Origin: a bacterium
GTDB taxonomy: Bacteria > Planctomycetota > UBA1135 > UBA2386
Reading direction: 5' to 3'
DNA: 64,000 bases
Assembly: GCA_024743115.1 (NCBI GenBank)
Contig: JANSXC010000025.1
Span: forward strand, 18,523-82,522
A program made the position numbers and the translations under genes. Below the pieces are notes generated by a model, which was not told the DNA's origin, did no database searches, and saw only the letters and a list, made by a program, of their open reading frames with translations. Shown in pieces: positions 46,041 through 54,759 of this stretch. Position 1 is the first letter of the stretch; every line of letters begins with the position of its first letter.

Positions 46041-46460
46041 CTACTTGCCGCGCTCCGGCAACGCGCCGAAGTCGACTTTGGTGATCTTCGCGAGCTTGCA
46101 CGCATCGAGCACGGCGATGCCAACGCCGAACTGTGCCGACCGGTCACCGCGCACCAACACCGATTGCTCACGGTTGCGGCGCGCGGCCGCGGCGAGCTTC
46201 TGACGCAGCGCCTCCAGCGTGACCTCGCGCCCGTCCACGACGACGCGACCGTCGGCAAACACGTTCACGACGAGCCGCTGCACCGGCGCACTCGCTTCAC
46301 CTGACCGTGCCTTCGGCAGCTTGAGATCGAGTTCGACCTCATTGCGCGCGAACGTCGTCGCGGCGAGGAAGAAGATCAACAACAAGAACACGACGTCGAC
46401 GAGCGGCATCATGTTGATGGCGTCGTCGGTCTCGTTGCCCGAATCGAGGTCAAGCCGCAT
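46041..46460 (-). CDS. exbD: Biopolymer transport protein ExbD/TolR family
   Basis: A 139-residue protein with a short cytoplasmic N-terminus (MRLDLDSGNETDD), one membrane span starting INMMPLVDVVFLLLIFFLAATTF that contains the proton-channel aspartate Asp22, and a periplasmic domain with VVNVFADGRVVVDGREVTLEALRQKL...NREQSVLVRGDRSAQFG, a standard ExbD/TolR fold. It would partner the preceding ExbB homologue in a proton-driven motor. The ATG at 46460 overlaps the end of the upstream gene by 11 bases; another ATG at 46472 would overlap by 23. The next gene follows after 25 bases. Confidence 0.92.
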   Translation of the reverse strand: MRLDLDSGNETDDAINMMPLVDVVFLLLIFFLAATTFARNEVELDLKLPKARSGEASAPVQRLVVNVFADGRVVVDGREVTLEALRQKLAAAARRNREQSVLVRGDRSAQFGVGIAVLDACKLAKITKVDFGALPERGK

Positions 46461-47220
46461 TCTGGCCCTCATCGTCGCCGTCGCCGCCGTCGCCTTCACC
46501 ACCGTCCCCGACATCGGCCGGCGCCGCCGGCGCACCGCCGCCGGCAACAGCGGCAGCGCCGCCCGCAGTCCCCGCCGGTGCCAACCGGTCGACGGCCGGC
46601 GTGACGGCATCACTGACGGTCAGCACGAGCCGGCGCACGCGCGCGTGCAGATGAGCCGACACGAGCGTCGCGGGAATCGCGACACCGAGACCGAAGATCG
46701 TGGTGTACAGCGCCGACTTGATGCCGGCCGCCAGCGCCTCGCTGCTGTCCGAGTTGCCGAGTCCGGTCTGCTCGACGGCGGCAAATGCATCGGCGATGCC
46801 GAGCACGGTTCCGAGCAGGCCGAGCAGTGGCGCAATCGCGGCGCAGAGCGTGATCCCGCGAATGTTGCCACGCAGCCGGGCCTGCTCCTTGATCATTTGG
46901 TCTTCCATCGCCTTCTCGACGTCGGCGAGTCGTCGGCCACGCCGACGCAGGCCGGCCGCGAGCACGCGGGCACCGGGCGCCTTCGCCTCGAGGATGCCGG
47001 CCGCGATCACGTCGGCGCGCCCCTCGCGGACCTGCTCGACCGCGTCGACCACGACCCGCGGCAACACGCGGGCGCGGCGCAGCGACAGGTAGCGTTCGAG
47101 CGCGAGCCCCACGACAACGACCGAGCTGCCGAGGATCGGCCACATGAGGACGCCACCCGCGTCGAAGAACTCACCGACCGTCGCGACGACGTTCGGTTCC
47201 TGCATCATCCAAGCTGCCAT
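46450..47220 (-). CDS. exbB: MotA/TolQ/ExbB proton-channel protein
   Basis: A 256-residue membrane protein. The first span is GGVLMWPILGSSVVVVGLALERYLSL (about 22-45; the ERYLSL end is typical). The channel core is LRGNIRGITLCAAIAPLLGLLGTVLGIADAF (about 132-162) and SALYTTIFGLGVAIPATLVSAHLHARV (about 182-208). The C-terminal tail (about 215-256) is Ala/Gly-rich then Gly/Asp/Glu-rich, an unusual extension. The start at 47220 is supported by a ribosome site five bases upstream. It lies 29 bases after the 1032-residue TPR gene and overlaps exbD. With ExbD it should use proton flow to power work on a periplasmic partner. Confidence 0.92.
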   Translation of the reverse strand: MAAWMMQEPNVVATVGEFFDAGGVLMWPILGSSVVVVGLALERYLSLRRARVLPRVVVDAVEQVREGRADVIAAGILEAKAPGARVLAAGLRRRGRRLADVEKAMEDQMIKEQARLRGNIRGITLCAAIAPLLGLLGTVLGIADAFAAVEQTGLGNSDSSEALAAGIKSALYTTIFGLGVAIPATLVSAHLHARVRRLVLTVSDAVTPAVDRLAPAGTAGGAAAVAGGGAPAAPADVGDGGEGDGGDGDDEGQNAA

Positions 47221-47225
47221 TGCAT

Positions 47226-47232
47226 TCCACCT
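47226..47232 (-). promoter_or_regulatory. Ribosome binding site of the ExbB homologue
   Basis: AGGTGGA on the minus strand ends five bases before the ATG at 47220 and decides that start against longer upstream readings. Confidence 0.6.
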
Positions 47233-47249
47233 GCCATCTGTAGCCGCGA

Positions 47250-50200
47250 TCAATCTTTCTGGAGCCGCGCTCTGGCGGCCTTGCCCTCGGCGCTGTCCGG
47301 GTACTTGCTCACGAGTTCTTCGAACAACCGCTTCGCCTTGCCCGGCTGCCGCATCTGCTCGTAGACGGTCGCCGCCCCGAGCAGCCCCCGCCGCACCCAC
47401 TCCTCGTGGGCGTAGAGGATCGGCAGCTTGACGAAGGCGTCCACGGCACCCTGCAGATTGCCGGCCGCCTGCCGCGCCTCTCCGATCCGGAACTGCGCCT
47501 CCGCGCCCAACGGGCCCTCGCTGAGTCGGGTCGCGCGTTCGTAGCTCTGCTCCGCGCGATCGTGTTCACCGCGCAGGAACCGTGCCCGCCCGAGCGCCAG
47601 GCGCGCGCGCGCCTGCTCCGTCTTCGCGCGCCCATTCGGGACTTGCTGCGAATCGCGCAGGAACCGTTCGAGCGCGGGAACGGCGAGATCGCCGTCCGCG
47701 AGCTCGACAGCGCACTCCCCGAGCACCAGCCGACAACGGTCGGCGCGCTCGTGCCCGGCATTCATGGCGAGCAGCGCCTGCGCCTTCTCCACCGCGCCGC
47801 GCGGATCTCCGAGGCGCTGGCTGCACTCCGCACCGAGATACAGGGCCTCCGGCACGAGCGGGTCGCCCGTCATCGCGGCGATGGCCGCGAACCGATCGCG
47901 CGCCGTCGCGAGCAGCTTGCGGTCGTCGCCCGCGCGTTCGAACTCGGCGAACCCGAGGCGATAAAGTGCACGCGCACGGCTAGTGCCACGCACGGCCACC
48001 AGCAGCCCATCGGCCGCCGCGAAGTCTTTACGTTCGAGCGCGGCGACACCGAGGTGCAGGCGCGCTTCGCCGAGAAGCTCTTCGTCGGAGCTGGCTTTGA
48101 CCAGCCGCTGGAACGCGGCGAGGGCTGCCGCCTCGTTACCACCTCGACGCGCGGCCCAGGCAAGCTCATAGAGCACGCGGTCCATACGCTCGTAGCCGCC
48201 TTGTTGCTCGAGCTGCGCCAGCGTGCGCTGCGCCGCCGCGTGCTCCCCGGCGCGCGACTCCGCGACGCCGAGCGCATAGCGCATCGCGGGCGCCTTCGCG
48301 TGATCGCCGAAGCTCTTCAAGAACTGGCGCGCCACGGTAATGGCCTGCGCCCAGTTCTCGCTGCGGTGCGCGAGCGCCGACTGCAGCTCGAGGAGCCCCG
48401 GCGCCTCACCCGCGGCGGCTGCGTGCGCCAGCCCGGCGGACAACCAGCGCGCGCACTGCTCGTCGTTGCCGAGCTCGAACGCACACCAGGCCCGCCCCGC
48501 GAGCGCGCGGGCTCCGATCCCGCTCTGCTGCGCCGTGAGCGCCGCGAACAGCTCGTCTGCGGCTTCGTAGTCGCCCTGCTCGTAGGCGAGCTCGGCCTGC
48601 TCGAGCCGGTCCCCGGTCGCATCGCCCTGACGGCCCTGGGTCACGCTCGCCGCGCGCTCGAGGCGCTTTCGTGCACCGGTGAGATCGCCGCGCTGACGCA
48701 GCACGCGCGCCGCGACCCGCTCCGTGCGATCGAGGAACTGGCCGTCGCGATACCTCGCGCGATAGCGATCCGCTGTCGCCAGCGCCGTCTCGCCGTCGCC
48801 GGCCTCGAGCTGGGCGAGCGCCGCCATGGCCAGCGCCTCCTCGGCGAAGCCCGCGTCCGAGCCCGCGAGTTCCCCGAACCGGCGCGCCGCGTCCTTCTTC
48901 TGCCCGCCGAGGTAGCGGCACCACGCCAGCTTCCACCGCGCCTTGGTCGCGAACTCCGCGTCGTCGACGAGGCGTCCGTACTCCTTCTCGGCGTCCGCGT
49001 GTCGCTGCGCCGCGAACAGGTTCTCGGCGATCGCGAAGCGCGCGTGCGGCACGAGCCGATGCGCCGGCCGCAGCGCGATCACCGCGCGCGCATCGGCATT
49101 GCTGGCCTCGTGATCACCGAGCATGTGCAGCGCGAAACAGCGCCCGTAGAGCGCATCGCCACGCAGCTCGGCCTCGGCATCCGCTGGCACCTTCGCGTAG
49201 GCCGCAGCGGCCTTCTGCCACTCGGACAGGTTGGCGTAGGCCTCCCCCAGCGCAAACGACAGCCGCGGCTTGTCGCGCGGTGCCGCGTCCGCGAGCGACC
49301 GCTCGAGCGTCGCGACGGCCTGCTCGCCCGCGCCGCTCGCGAGCGCACACAGTCCGAGCAGCTCACGGGCCTCGCGCGCCACCGCGGCATCGACTCCGCG
49401 ACCCTGCAGCGGCTTCAACGCCCGCTCCGCACCTTCGTAGTCTTCGTCGCGATAGCACGACCGCCCAAGCTCGAGTCGCGCCTTCGCGACGAGCGGCGAA
49501 TCCGCATGATCCGACACGACCTTGCCGAACGCCGCTCGCGCCGCGGCCTGATCGCCCTTGCCGAGCGCGACCCAGCCGAGCCCGAACTGCGCATCGTCGC
49601 GGAACTCCGAGCGCTCGCGCAGCGCCCGGCGAAACGCCTGAGCCGCGTCCTCGTAGCGCTCGAGCCGCAGCAGCGTGTCGCCCTCGAGATACCGGCACTC
49701 GCCCTTCGCGGCCGCGTCCGGGGCCTCCTCCGCGGCCTGCGCGAAAACGCTCGCCGCGTCGCTGGCCGCATCGGCGCGCCGCAGCGAGAACCCGAGCTGG
49801 TAGAGCGCCGGGAACCGGAAGTTGGCCTGCTCGCCGACGGCCGCGTCGGCGCTCGTCGCGAATGCGATCGCCGCCGGCCGGTCGGCGCCGAGTTCGCGCT
49901 GACACTCACCCTCCGCGAACGCCGCCGCCGCCCGCAGGTAATGCTCGTCGCCGGCCTCGGACACCAGCCCGTGGAACTGGGCTGCGGCGGGCTCGTAGCG
50001 CTTTGCCGCCTGCAACAGGTTCCCCAGCCGGTACTGGCACTCGGGGCGCAGGCGAAACTTCTTGCCGCCGCGCTTCAGCGCGTCCTGCAACGAGCGGATC
50101 GCTGGCTCGGCCTGCTTCAATTCCGCCTGGCTCACGCCCGCGCGGTAGTGCGCCTCGGCCCGCAGCGCGTGCCGCGGATTCTGGCCGAGGAAGTCCTGGA

Positions 50201-50348
50201 AGTGGCGCGCCGCCTCCTCGTGCATGCCGCGCTGCTGAAGGCCGAGCGCGACCTGGAAGGTCTCTGGCAACCGTTCGTTCTGCGCCGGCAGCAAGCTGAC
50301 CGTGCCGAGACAGAACACCGCCGCGAGGGTCGGGACGATTCGAGGCAT
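47250..50348 (-). CDS. Exported TPR-repeat protein (1032 residues)
   Basis: A signal peptide (MPRIVPTLAAVFCLGTVSLLPAQ, split at about residue 22) is followed by about 1000 residues of tandem TPR/Sel1-like helix pairs: LGLQQRGMHEEAARHFQDFLGQNP, AEAHYRAGVSQAELKQAEPAIRSLQ, RYLEGDTLLRLERYEDAAQAFRRAL, LELGRSCYRDEDYEGAERALK, and repeats of the same kind up to KRLFEELVSKYPDSAEGKAARARL. The start at 50348 is supported by AGGA seven bases upstream; upstream frames lack a signal. It is the first gene of the ExbB/ExbD operon. Comparable TPR proteins (CpoB-like) accompany Tol-Pal or ExbBD motors as periplasmic adaptors, although this one is far longer. Its partners are unknown. Confidence 0.85.
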   Translation of the reverse strand: MPRIVPTLAAVFCLGTVSLLPAQNERLPETFQVALGLQQRGMHEEAARHFQDFLGQNPRHALRAEAHYRAGVSQAELKQAEPAIRSLQDALKRGGKKFRLRPECQYRLGNLLQAAKRYEPAAAQFHGLVSEAGDEHYLRAAAAFAEGECQRELGADRPAAIAFATSADAAVGEQANFRFPALYQLGFSLRRADAASDAASVFAQAAEEAPDAAAKGECRYLEGDTLLRLERYEDAAQAFRRALRERSEFRDDAQFGLGWVALGKGDQAAARAAFGKVVSDHADSPLVAKARLELGRSCYRDEDYEGAERALKPLQGRGVDAAVAREARELLGLCALASGAGEQAVATLERSLADAAPRDKPRLSFALGEAYANLSEWQKAAAAYAKVPADAEAELRGDALYGRCFALHMLGDHEASNADARAVIALRPAHRLVPHARFAIAENLFAAQRHADAEKEYGRLVDDAEFATKARWKLAWCRYLGGQKKDAARRFGELAGSDAGFAEEALAMAALAQLEAGDGETALATADRYRARYRDGQFLDRTERVAARVLRQRGDLTGARKRLERAASVTQGRQGDATGDRLEQAELAYEQGDYEAADELFAALTAQQSGIGARALAGRAWCAFELGNDEQCARWLSAGLAHAAAAGEAPGLLELQSALAHRSENWAQAITVARQFLKSFGDHAKAPAMRYALGVAESRAGEHAAAQRTLAQLEQQGGYERMDRVLYELAWAARRGGNEAAALAAFQRLVKASSDEELLGEARLHLGVAALERKDFAAADGLLVAVRGTSRARALYRLGFAEFERAGDDRKLLATARDRFAAIAAMTGDPLVPEALYLGAECSQRLGDPRGAVEKAQALLAMNAGHERADRCRLVLGECAVELADGDLAVPALERFLRDSQQVPNGRAKTEQARARLALGRARFLRGEHDRAEQSYERATRLSEGPLGAEAQFRIGEARQAAGNLQGAVDAFVKLPILYAHEEWVRRGLLGAATVYEQMRQPGKAKRLFEELVSKYPDSAEGKAARARLQKD

Positions 50349-50366
50349 CGTGATTCCTGCGTTGGC

Positions 50367-50385
50367 CGCGCGAACTATTCGCGCG
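50367..50385. promoter_or_regulatory. Perfect inverted repeat between divergent genes (possible operator)
   Basis: CGCGCGAA (50367-50374), loop CTA, TTCGCGCG (50378-50385): an exact 8-bp dyad in the 152-base gap between the TPR/ExbBD operon and the GHL10 gene. It is too short of a U-tract to be a terminator and lies between two starts, so an operator is more likely. Confidence 0.4.
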
Positions 50386-50500
50386 CCCGTCAGCATGGAA
50401 CGTAGCTCGTCGATGCCTTGCGCGCATGCGTCCGGTTTTGCCCGACCGTTCGCCAGCTGTTCGTGGCACTTCGCCTGCGGTTGACCGACAATCCCCGGCG

Positions 50501-51970
50501 ATGCTTGCTCGCTGCTGGTGGCTCCTCCTGGTCGTGCTCGCCCCGGCCTGCACCGAACCCGCCACCGCCCAGCGCCACGACCCGGCGCCGCCGCTGCAGC
50601 GGGAGTTCCGGGCCGCCTGGGTCGCCACGGTCGCCAACATCGACTGGCCATCCCGGCGCGGGATCTCGACCGCCCAGGCCCGGCAGGAGCTCGACGCAAT
50701 CGTCACGCGAGCCAGCGAGCTGCGGCTCAATGCGCTCGTCTTCCAGGTCCGGCCCGCCGCCGATGCGATGTACCGATCCGCGCTGGAACCCTGGTCGGAA
50801 TGGCTCACGGGCCAGCAGGGCAAGGGCCCGGCCGGCGGCTGGGACCCGCTGAAGCACATCGTCGACGCCTGCCACCGGCGCGGCATCGAGCTGCACGCCT
50901 GGTTCAACCCGTTCCGCTGTGGTCACCCGAGCGGCAAGTCGAAGCCGGCCCGGAATCACGTTCGCCGAACCATGCCGCGTGCCTGCGTCAAGTTCGGCAG
51001 CTACTTCTGGCTCGATCCTGGCGACCCGCAGGCCCGCGACTGGAGCATGCGCGTGATCCTCGACGTCGTAAAGCGCTACGACGTCGACGGCATCCACCTC
51101 GACGACTACTTCTATCCGTATCCGCAGAAGGGTGCGAAGTTCGACGACTCACGTTCGTTCGACGCCTATCGGCGCGCGGGCGGCAAGCTCGGCAAGGACG
51201 CCTGGCGCCGCGAGAACATCGACGGATTCGTCCAGGCGCTCTACGAGAACGTGCACCGCGAAAAACCGTGGGTGCAGGTGGGCATCAGCCCGTTCGGCAT
51301 CGCCCGCCCCGGCCAACCCCCGGGGATCAAAGCGGGCATCGACCAGTACGCCGACCTCTACGCCGACGTGCCGCACTGGCTGCGGCAGGGCTGGCTCGAC
51401 TACCTCGCGCCGCAGCTCTACTGGCCGATCGATCAGAAACCGCAGAGCTTCCCGGTGCTGCTCCGCTACTGGCACCGGCAGAACTCGCGCTACCGCCACG
51501 TCTGGCCCGGCATCAACCCGGGCCGCTGCCTGCAGCAGAAGCCGCCCTGCCGGCCCACCGAGCTCACGGACCAGATCCGGCTGATCCGCGATCACGATGC
51601 AACCCACGGCCACGTGCACTTCAGCTTCAAGTCGTTGCGCACGGACGCCCCCAACGTCGGCGGCGCGCTGAAAGGCAATCTCTACCGCGAGCTCGCCGTG
51701 GCGCCGGCGACGCCGTGGCTCGGCTCCGCAGCCCCGCAGGCGCCGAGCGCGCGTCTCGAACGGCACGGCAGCGGCGTCCGCGTGCGCTGGCAACCAAGCC
51801 CGGCCGTCCGGTTCGTCGTGATCCAGGTGCTCGACGCCATCGGCTGGCACACCGCGCGCATCCTCGGCGACGACGTCGGCCGCTGCGAACTGCCGGCGGG
51901 GTTCCGCGCCGTGGCGATTTCCGCGCTGTCGCGCACGGGAACTCAGAGCGCAGTTGTGCCGCTGCGGTAG
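50501..51970 (+). CDS. GHL10-family (YngK/DUF187-like) glycoside hydrolase lipoprotein
   Basis: A 489-residue precursor. Start 50501 gives MLARCWWLLLVVLAPAC, a lipoprotein signal with Cys17; the upstream frame is not signal-like. The catalytic (beta/alpha)8 domain begins REFRAAWVATVANIDWPSRRG and continues with LNALVFQVRPAADAMYRS, GIELHAWFNPFRCG, the acidic YDVDGIHLDDYFYPYP, VQVGISPFGIARPG and WLDYLAPQLYWPI, the conserved blocks of the GHL10 (PF02638) family. The last 110 residues form a beta-sandwich-like module. Relatives act on peptidoglycan-like or other polysaccharides; the substrate is undetermined. A -10-like GACAAT lies 8 bases before the ATG. Confidence 0.9.
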   Translation: MLARCWWLLLVVLAPACTEPATAQRHDPAPPLQREFRAAWVATVANIDWPSRRGISTAQARQELDAIVTRASELRLNALVFQVRPAADAMYRSALEPWSEWLTGQQGKGPAGGWDPLKHIVDACHRRGIELHAWFNPFRCGHPSGKSKPARNHVRRTMPRACVKFGSYFWLDPGDPQARDWSMRVILDVVKRYDVDGIHLDDYFYPYPQKGAKFDDSRSFDAYRRAGGKLGKDAWRRENIDGFVQALYENVHREKPWVQVGISPFGIARPGQPPGIKAGIDQYADLYADVPHWLRQGWLDYLAPQLYWPIDQKPQSFPVLLRYWHRQNSRYRHVWPGINPGRCLQQKPPCRPTELTDQIRLIRDHDATHGHVHFSFKSLRTDAPNVGGALKGNLYRELAVAPATPWLGSAAPQAPSARLERHGSGVRVRWQPSPAVRFVVIQVLDAIGWHTARILGDDVGRCELPAGFRAVAISALSRTGTQSAVVPLR

Positions 51971-51984
51971 CGGCCCAACCCCCA

Positions 51985-52038
51985 GATCCACGGAAAGCCC
52001 TGGATCTACGGAAAGCCCTGGATCTACAGAAAGCCCTG
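51985..52038. repeat. 18-bp tandem repeat at the 3' end of ribD
   Basis: Three 18-base units (51985-52002, 52003-52020, 52021-52038) differ at only one or two bases. Read on the minus strand they repeat the last codons and stop of ribD (ATC CAG GGC TTT C-G TAG). The unit nearest the gene holds the real stop (52026-52024); the next has a second TAG in the same frame, while the third has TGG. Confidence 0.85.
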
Positions 52039-53127
52039 GATCGCGACGTCGTCGTCGCAGGCCTCGAACGAGAAGTCACGCAGCTGCCAGGCCTCGGCCA
52101 TGAACGGGCGGCCGTCGCCGGCGACCGGAGTCGGCGACTCCTTGCCGCCGATGATCTTGGGTGCGACGAAGGCCAGGACCTGATCGACGCAGTTCCATGC
52201 GAATAGCTGCGCCACGAGGCCGCCGCCGCCCTCGACGAGCAATCGGCGCAGTCCACGGCGGTGCAGTTCCTTGAGCGCCTGCCCGAGATGCAACCGACGC
52301 GGCCCCTCCGCGGTCGGGACGTGCACGACCTGGACGCCGCAGTCCGACAGGTGACCGCTGCGGCGCGGGTCGACGTCCTCGCTCGCGAGCAGCCACGTCG
52401 GCAACTCGCGCGCGGTGCGCACCAGGTTGCTGTCGTCGTCGACCTCGCCGAGCGGATCCACGACGATGCGAACGGGCTGCTCACCCTCGACGTGCCGCAC
52501 CGTGAGTTCGGGATCGTCGATCTGCGCCGTTCTGAACCCGACCATGACGCCGCCACAGCGGGCGCGCAGCTCGTGCGTCCGCCGCCGCGCCTCGGGTCCC
52601 GAGATCCACCGCGCCTCGCCCGTCGGCGCGGCGGTCTTGCCGTCCAGGGTCATCGCCCACTTGGCGAGGACCCAGGGCCGTTGCAACCCCAGCGCCTTCT
52701 TGAACAACTCGAAGCTCGGATCACATCGTGACGCCAGCACGCCGTCGATCACCTCGACGCCGGCCTGCTCGAGCACCTGGATCCCGGCGCGTCGATGGCG
52801 CGGATCGGGATCGAGGCTGCCGATCACGACCGTCTTGACCCCGGCATCGATGAGCGCCTGCGCGCACGGCCCCGTCTTCTTGCCGCGCTCGCCCTTCGGC
52901 GACGAGCAGGGTTCGAGCGTAACGATCGCCGTATCGGGCCGCCTGCCGGCAGCGTCTTCGAGCGCCATCGCCTCGGCGTGACGACCGCCGAAGTACTCGT
53001 GGTAGCCGCGACCGACGACCTCACCGTCCTGCAGCAGCAGGCAGCCAACCCGCGGGTTGGGCTCGACGTGGTAGCGCCCGCGCTGCGCGAGCTCGAGCGC
53101 CTCGGCCATCAGGGTCTCGTAGTTCAC
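52024..53127 (-). CDS. ribD: Bifunctional riboflavin biosynthesis deaminase/reductase RibD
   Basis: A 367-residue protein. The N-terminal cytidine-deaminase-like domain (about 1-145) shows EPNPRVGCLLLQDGEVVGRG, the zinc motif GGRHAEAMAL (His50, Glu52) and LEPCSSPKGERGKKTGPC (Cys74, Cys88). The reductase domain (about 150-367) has VLAKWAMTLDGKTAAPTGEARWIS, DPELTVR and RRLLVEGGGGLVAQLF. It performs the deamination and reduction steps after GTP cyclohydrolase II in riboflavin synthesis. The loop between the two cysteines is about five residues longer than in E. coli RibD. The start is GTG, overlapping the miaB stop (GTGA). The 3' end is a tandem repeat that includes the stop. Confidence 0.95.
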   Translation of the reverse strand: MNYETLMAEALELAQRGRYHVEPNPRVGCLLLQDGEVVGRGYHEYFGGRHAEAMALEDAAGRRPDTAIVTLEPCSSPKGERGKKTGPCAQALIDAGVKTVVIGSLDPDPRHRRAGIQVLEQAGVEVIDGVLASRCDPSFELFKKALGLQRPWVLAKWAMTLDGKTAAPTGEARWISGPEARRRTHELRARCGGVMVGFRTAQIDDPELTVRHVEGEQPVRIVVDPLGEVDDDSNLVRTARELPTWLLASEDVDPRRSGHLSDCGVQVVHVPTAEGPRRLHLGQALKELHRRGLRRLLVEGGGGLVAQLFAWNCVDQVLAFVAPKIIGGKESPTPVAGDGRPFMAEAWQLRDFSFEACDDDVAIQGFL

Positions 53128-54554
53128 GATTCGACGACTCCGACCTCGAACGACGCCTCGGGCGCGACCTCGCCGACGACCGAATGCGCCAACGCCTCGG
53201 TCACACGAACGCTGACGTACTCGCCGGTGAGGTCCGCGACGTTCGCCCCTTCGGGCGTCGGGAAGTGCACGAGCCGGTGATGCACCGTGCGACCGCTCAA
53301 CCGGCCGGCGACCTTGCTCGGCCCCTCGACGAGCACCTCGACGGTCTGCCCGACGAGCGCCCGGTTCCGCGCGGCCGTCAGTTCCTCCTGCACCGCGAGC
53401 AGCACCTGATTGCGGCGTTCCTTCTCGGCGGTCGGAACGTCGTCGACGAGCTCCTCCGCCACCGTCCCGGGCCGTGGCGAATACTTGAACACGTAGCTCT
53501 GCGCGAACCCGATGTCCTTGACGAACTCGACCGTCTGCTCGAAATCCGCGACCGTTTCGCCCGGATAGCCGACGATCCAGTCGCTGTGCAATTCGACATC
53601 CGGCGCCTTGGCCAGCAACTGGTCGACGCGCTTCTTGTAGCGCTCGACGGTGTAGCCGCGCCGCATGGTCTTCAGCACCGCGTTGCTCCCGGACTGCGCG
53701 GGCAGGTGCAGGTACCGCGCGACGCGCGGCAACTCCGCGATCGCATCGATGAGCTCGGCATTGAGGAAGTTGGGATGCGACGTGATGAATGCGAGCCGCC
53801 GCAGAGCGGGAATCTCGTGCAGCTCACGCAACAGCCGCGCCAGCGTCGCGTTTTGACCCTTGAGATCGCGACCGTAGGCGTTGACGGTCTGGCCGAGCAG
53901 GGTGATCTCGGTGACACCGTCGTCGACGAGCCGCTGCGCTTCTTCGACGAGATCCGCGATCGGTCGCGAGATCTCGTCACCACGGGTCGACGGCACGATG
54001 CAATAGGTGCACGGCATGTTGCAGCCGCGCATGATCGACACGTAGGCCTGCGAACGATGCGGCCGCACGCGCACGTTGCGCTTGATCGCGTCGCCGCTCA
54101 CGCCGTGATCCACGACCACGACGCCCGCGCCACCGACGTCGTGCTTGGTTCGTGCCGGTTCGCGCTCGCGGACGAGCGCTGCGTTCCGGCTCCGGGCCTG
54201 CTCGATCGTGTCATCGATGTCGCCGAACGCCGACGGGCCGACGACGAGATCGACGTGCGGCATGCGCGCGAGCATGTAACGCTTGTGCTCCTGCGCCATG
54301 CAGCCGAGCACGCCGACGACGAGGCCGGGCTCGCGGCGTTTCCGGATCCGCAGCTTGCCGAGCTTGGACCAGACCCGATCCTCCGCATGCTGCCGCACGC
54401 TGCAGGTGTTGACGAGCACGACGCCCGCGTCGTCTTCGCTCGCTGCGGGCTCGTAGCCGCGCTGTTGCAGCTTGCTCTCGACGAGCTCGCTGTCGAGCTT
54501 GTTCATCTGGCAGCCGTAACTGGTCAGGTGGTAACGCGGAGTCGGATCGGACAA
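53124..54554 (-). CDS. miaB: tRNA-2-methylthio-N6-dimethylallyladenosine synthase MiaB
   Basis: About 476 residues. The N-terminal methylthiotransferase domain holds YHLTSYGCQMNKLDSE (Cys15), VVLVNTCSVRQHAED and VVGVLGCMAQE, the three cysteines of the auxiliary Fe-S cluster. The radical-SAM core has MRGCNMPCTYCIVPSTRG (CxxxCxxC at 178/182/185) and LLGQTVNAYG; a C-terminal TRAM domain follows (VLVEGPSKVAGRLSGRTVHHRLVHF). It adds a methylthio group to i6A37 of tRNAs. No ATG or GTG lies close before the essential YGCQ block, so TTG 54554 was taken; an ATG at 54761 would add an implausible 69-residue basic extension. Its stop overlaps the GTG of ribD. Confidence 0.95.
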   Translation of the reverse strand: MSDPTPRYHLTSYGCQMNKLDSELVESKLQQRGYEPAASEDDAGVVLVNTCSVRQHAEDRVWSKLGKLRIRKRREPGLVVGVLGCMAQEHKRYMLARMPHVDLVVGPSAFGDIDDTIEQARSRNAALVREREPARTKHDVGGAGVVVVDHGVSGDAIKRNVRVRPHRSQAYVSIMRGCNMPCTYCIVPSTRGDEISRPIADLVEEAQRLVDDGVTEITLLGQTVNAYGRDLKGQNATLARLLRELHEIPALRRLAFITSHPNFLNAELIDAIAELPRVARYLHLPAQSGSNAVLKTMRRGYTVERYKKRVDQLLAKAPDVELHSDWIVGYPGETVADFEQTVEFVKDIGFAQSYVFKYSPRPGTVAEELVDDVPTAEKERRNQVLLAVQEELTAARNRALVGQTVEVLVEGPSKVAGRLSGRTVHHRLVHFPTPEGANVADLTGEYVSVRVTEALAHSVVGEVAPEASFEVGVVES

Positions 54555-54759
54555 CGGACTGGTGTGGTGCGGACTTGCGGCGAATCGGGCCCGCCAGGAG
54601 GGCGCCAGCAACGAAGGATTCAGCGCGGAGGGGCCCGGGATTCTAGGCTGCCACCCACCGAGAAGCGAATCGGGATCCGAGGCACCAGCGGGCGCGCCGG
54701 ACGGGTTTCGCGCCGGTTCCGGCTCGCGATGGCGCTCTCGCCGCCGTATCAGCGCCGCC

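Noticed and set aside
47406..50405. 999-codon plus-strand open frame
   Set aside because: Antisense to the TPR protein of the ExbBD operon. The Arg/Glu/Leu-rich translation mirrors the repetitive TPR codons and has no signal peptide or domain.
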